Source: Onchocerca volvulus
Taxonomy: Eukaryota > Nematoda > Chromadorea > Rhabditida > Onchocercidae
Direction: 5' to 3'
Assembly: GCA_000499405.2 (NCBI GenBank)
Contig: HG738137.1
Coordinates: 15,059,661 to 15,123,660, forward strand
Length of the DNA stretch: 64,000 nucleotides
Shown here: in pieces, positions 63,200-64,000 of the stretch
Numbering within the stretch: position 1 is the first letter of the stretch
How the letters are laid out: each line of letters begins with the position of its first letter
Program-made: the position numbers and the translations under genes
Notes under the pieces: model-generated
What the model saw: only the letters and a program-made list of their open reading frames with translations
Told to the model about the DNA's origin: nothing
Database searches by the model: none

Positions 63200-64000
63200 T
63201 ATTCAAAAAAAAAAAAATTTGAAACGAAGAACTATTTCATTTAAATCTGGCTCTATTATAGGTTTACAACATGAAATATCGTTTATACTTTTTTCCTCAT
63301 GATCCCATGACATACCTTTCTTCTACAAGTCCTGAATCAAAAGTTTCCATGGAAGTATGATTGGACTCAGTAGTCTTAATGGATCGTAAATACCCCATAG
63401 AATTGTAATATTTGACGTTTTGTCTGAAGGCCTTCTTGTGGAATCTTCCAGTTCCATGTAAATTCATCCTTGCTATTATTTCATTCGATGCCTAACAATT
63501 TTACATTTGTCTTCTCTGTCATTTCTTGCTCATTGTTCTTGTTAATGTCATGATTTGCATGAAATTCTCTCAATTGCATCTTAGCTTTCTGAAATAGTTC
63601 TTTCGCTTTCTTGGCTTTTCTGATACTTTCGAATTCACTTTCTGAGGTTAGTACAACATTATCAACGTAGAGATTCTTTGCTATTTCTATTTATAATTTA
63701 TGGTGTTCTTCAGTCAGCAGATGTCTAATGACAGCGGCTAATAGAAAAGGCGATGATACTACACCAAAGGGTACTCTTGCGAAGCGAAAAGTAACCAAAT
63801 TTTCTTGAGTCACCTCCTTGCCTGGCTCGTAAAAGAATTCCTATTAATGATGGTAACATTACTGGCCCCTTATACAAGCACTCATTTAGCGATGGGCCTT
63901 CATTCGTCTTTGCTGATGCGTCAAATACTACTCTTAGCTTAGTGGTAGATTTCTGAGGTGTTATTACTGCTTGGTGAGGCAGGTAAGATACTCGCGATGT
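63200..64000 (-). mobile_element. BEL/Pao LTR retrotransposon, reverse-transcriptase fragment
   Basis: Minus strand from the window edge: [59 protein letters not shown], which is the start of a BEL/Pao RT. It then jumps to [20 protein letters not shown] and [20 protein letters not shown], skipping the segment with the first catalytic Asp. The active-site box is YVDNVVL, then ESIRKAKKAKELFQKAKMQL, and, after frameshifts, IYDPLRLLSPIILPWKLLIQ. Several in-frame stops and the internal deletion make it dead. Gag, protease, integrase and LTRs are not seen; the element continues right of the window or is a fragment. Left boundary approximate. Confidence 0.88.

Noticed and set aside
1..64000. tRNA, rRNA, spliced-leader RNA genes and CRISPR arrays
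   Set aside because: No cloverleaf with a GTTCGAATCC-like arm, no rRNA core words and no regularly spaced repeats were found by eye; short ncRNAs cannot be excluded without a search tool.

Overview
The window is nuclear DNA of a nematode, most likely a filarial (Onchocercidae) species. It is roughly three quarters A+T by eye, with compact multi-exon genes, short AT-rich introns, and TTTCAG/TTTTAG acceptors with GTAAGT/GTATGT-type donors. It also holds a bacterial-type argD relic of the kind Wolbachia endosymbionts leave in filarial nuclear genomes. Genus and species cannot be fixed from the sequence alone.

Layout, left to right. (1) 174-4132, plus strand: the last three exons of a cation-diffusion-facilitator zinc transporter (SLC30/ZnT); a decayed Helitron fills most of its 3 kb intron. 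(2) 6178 to at least 23581, minus strand: an LRCH protein (leucine-rich repeats, Ser/Thr/Asn-rich linker, calponin-homology domain); 13 phase-consistent exons were placed, but the first LRR exons were not found. (3) About 24.7-26.3 kb: a second decayed Helitron; then about 6 kb with no confident gene. (4) 32509-34552, minus: a five-exon, 222-residue BAR-like helical protein. (5) 36653-37397, minus: ROMO1, 81 residues. (6) 39046-40799, minus: the prolyl isomerase Pin1. (7) 41364-46171, minus: FOXRED1, a mitochondrial FAD oxidoreductase and complex I assembly factor. (8) About 46.44-47.07 kb, minus: a frameshifted bacterial-type argD pseudogene, probably a nuclear Wolbachia transfer. (9) 48672-61499, minus: a complete 24-exon K-Cl cotransporter (KCC/SLC12), 1087 residues, with an LTR-like block in one intron. 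(10) About 63.2-64.0 kb, minus: a BEL/Pao retrotransposon reverse transcriptase fragment that runs off the window.

Six host genes lie head to tail on the minus strand and ZnT converges on them. The two mitochondrial genes (FOXRED1, ROMO1) sit either side of Pin1, and FOXRED1 and Pin1 are only 565 bp apart in the same direction, so an operon is possible but unproven. Exon models were built by hand: each junction was chosen so that the codon phase closes and the family alignment holds. In two places (FOXRED1 exon 4, KCC exon 19) this required GC rather than GT donors. I found no tRNA, rRNA or CRISPR array. Most remaining sequence is AT-rich intron or spacer with homopolymer runs and microsatellites.
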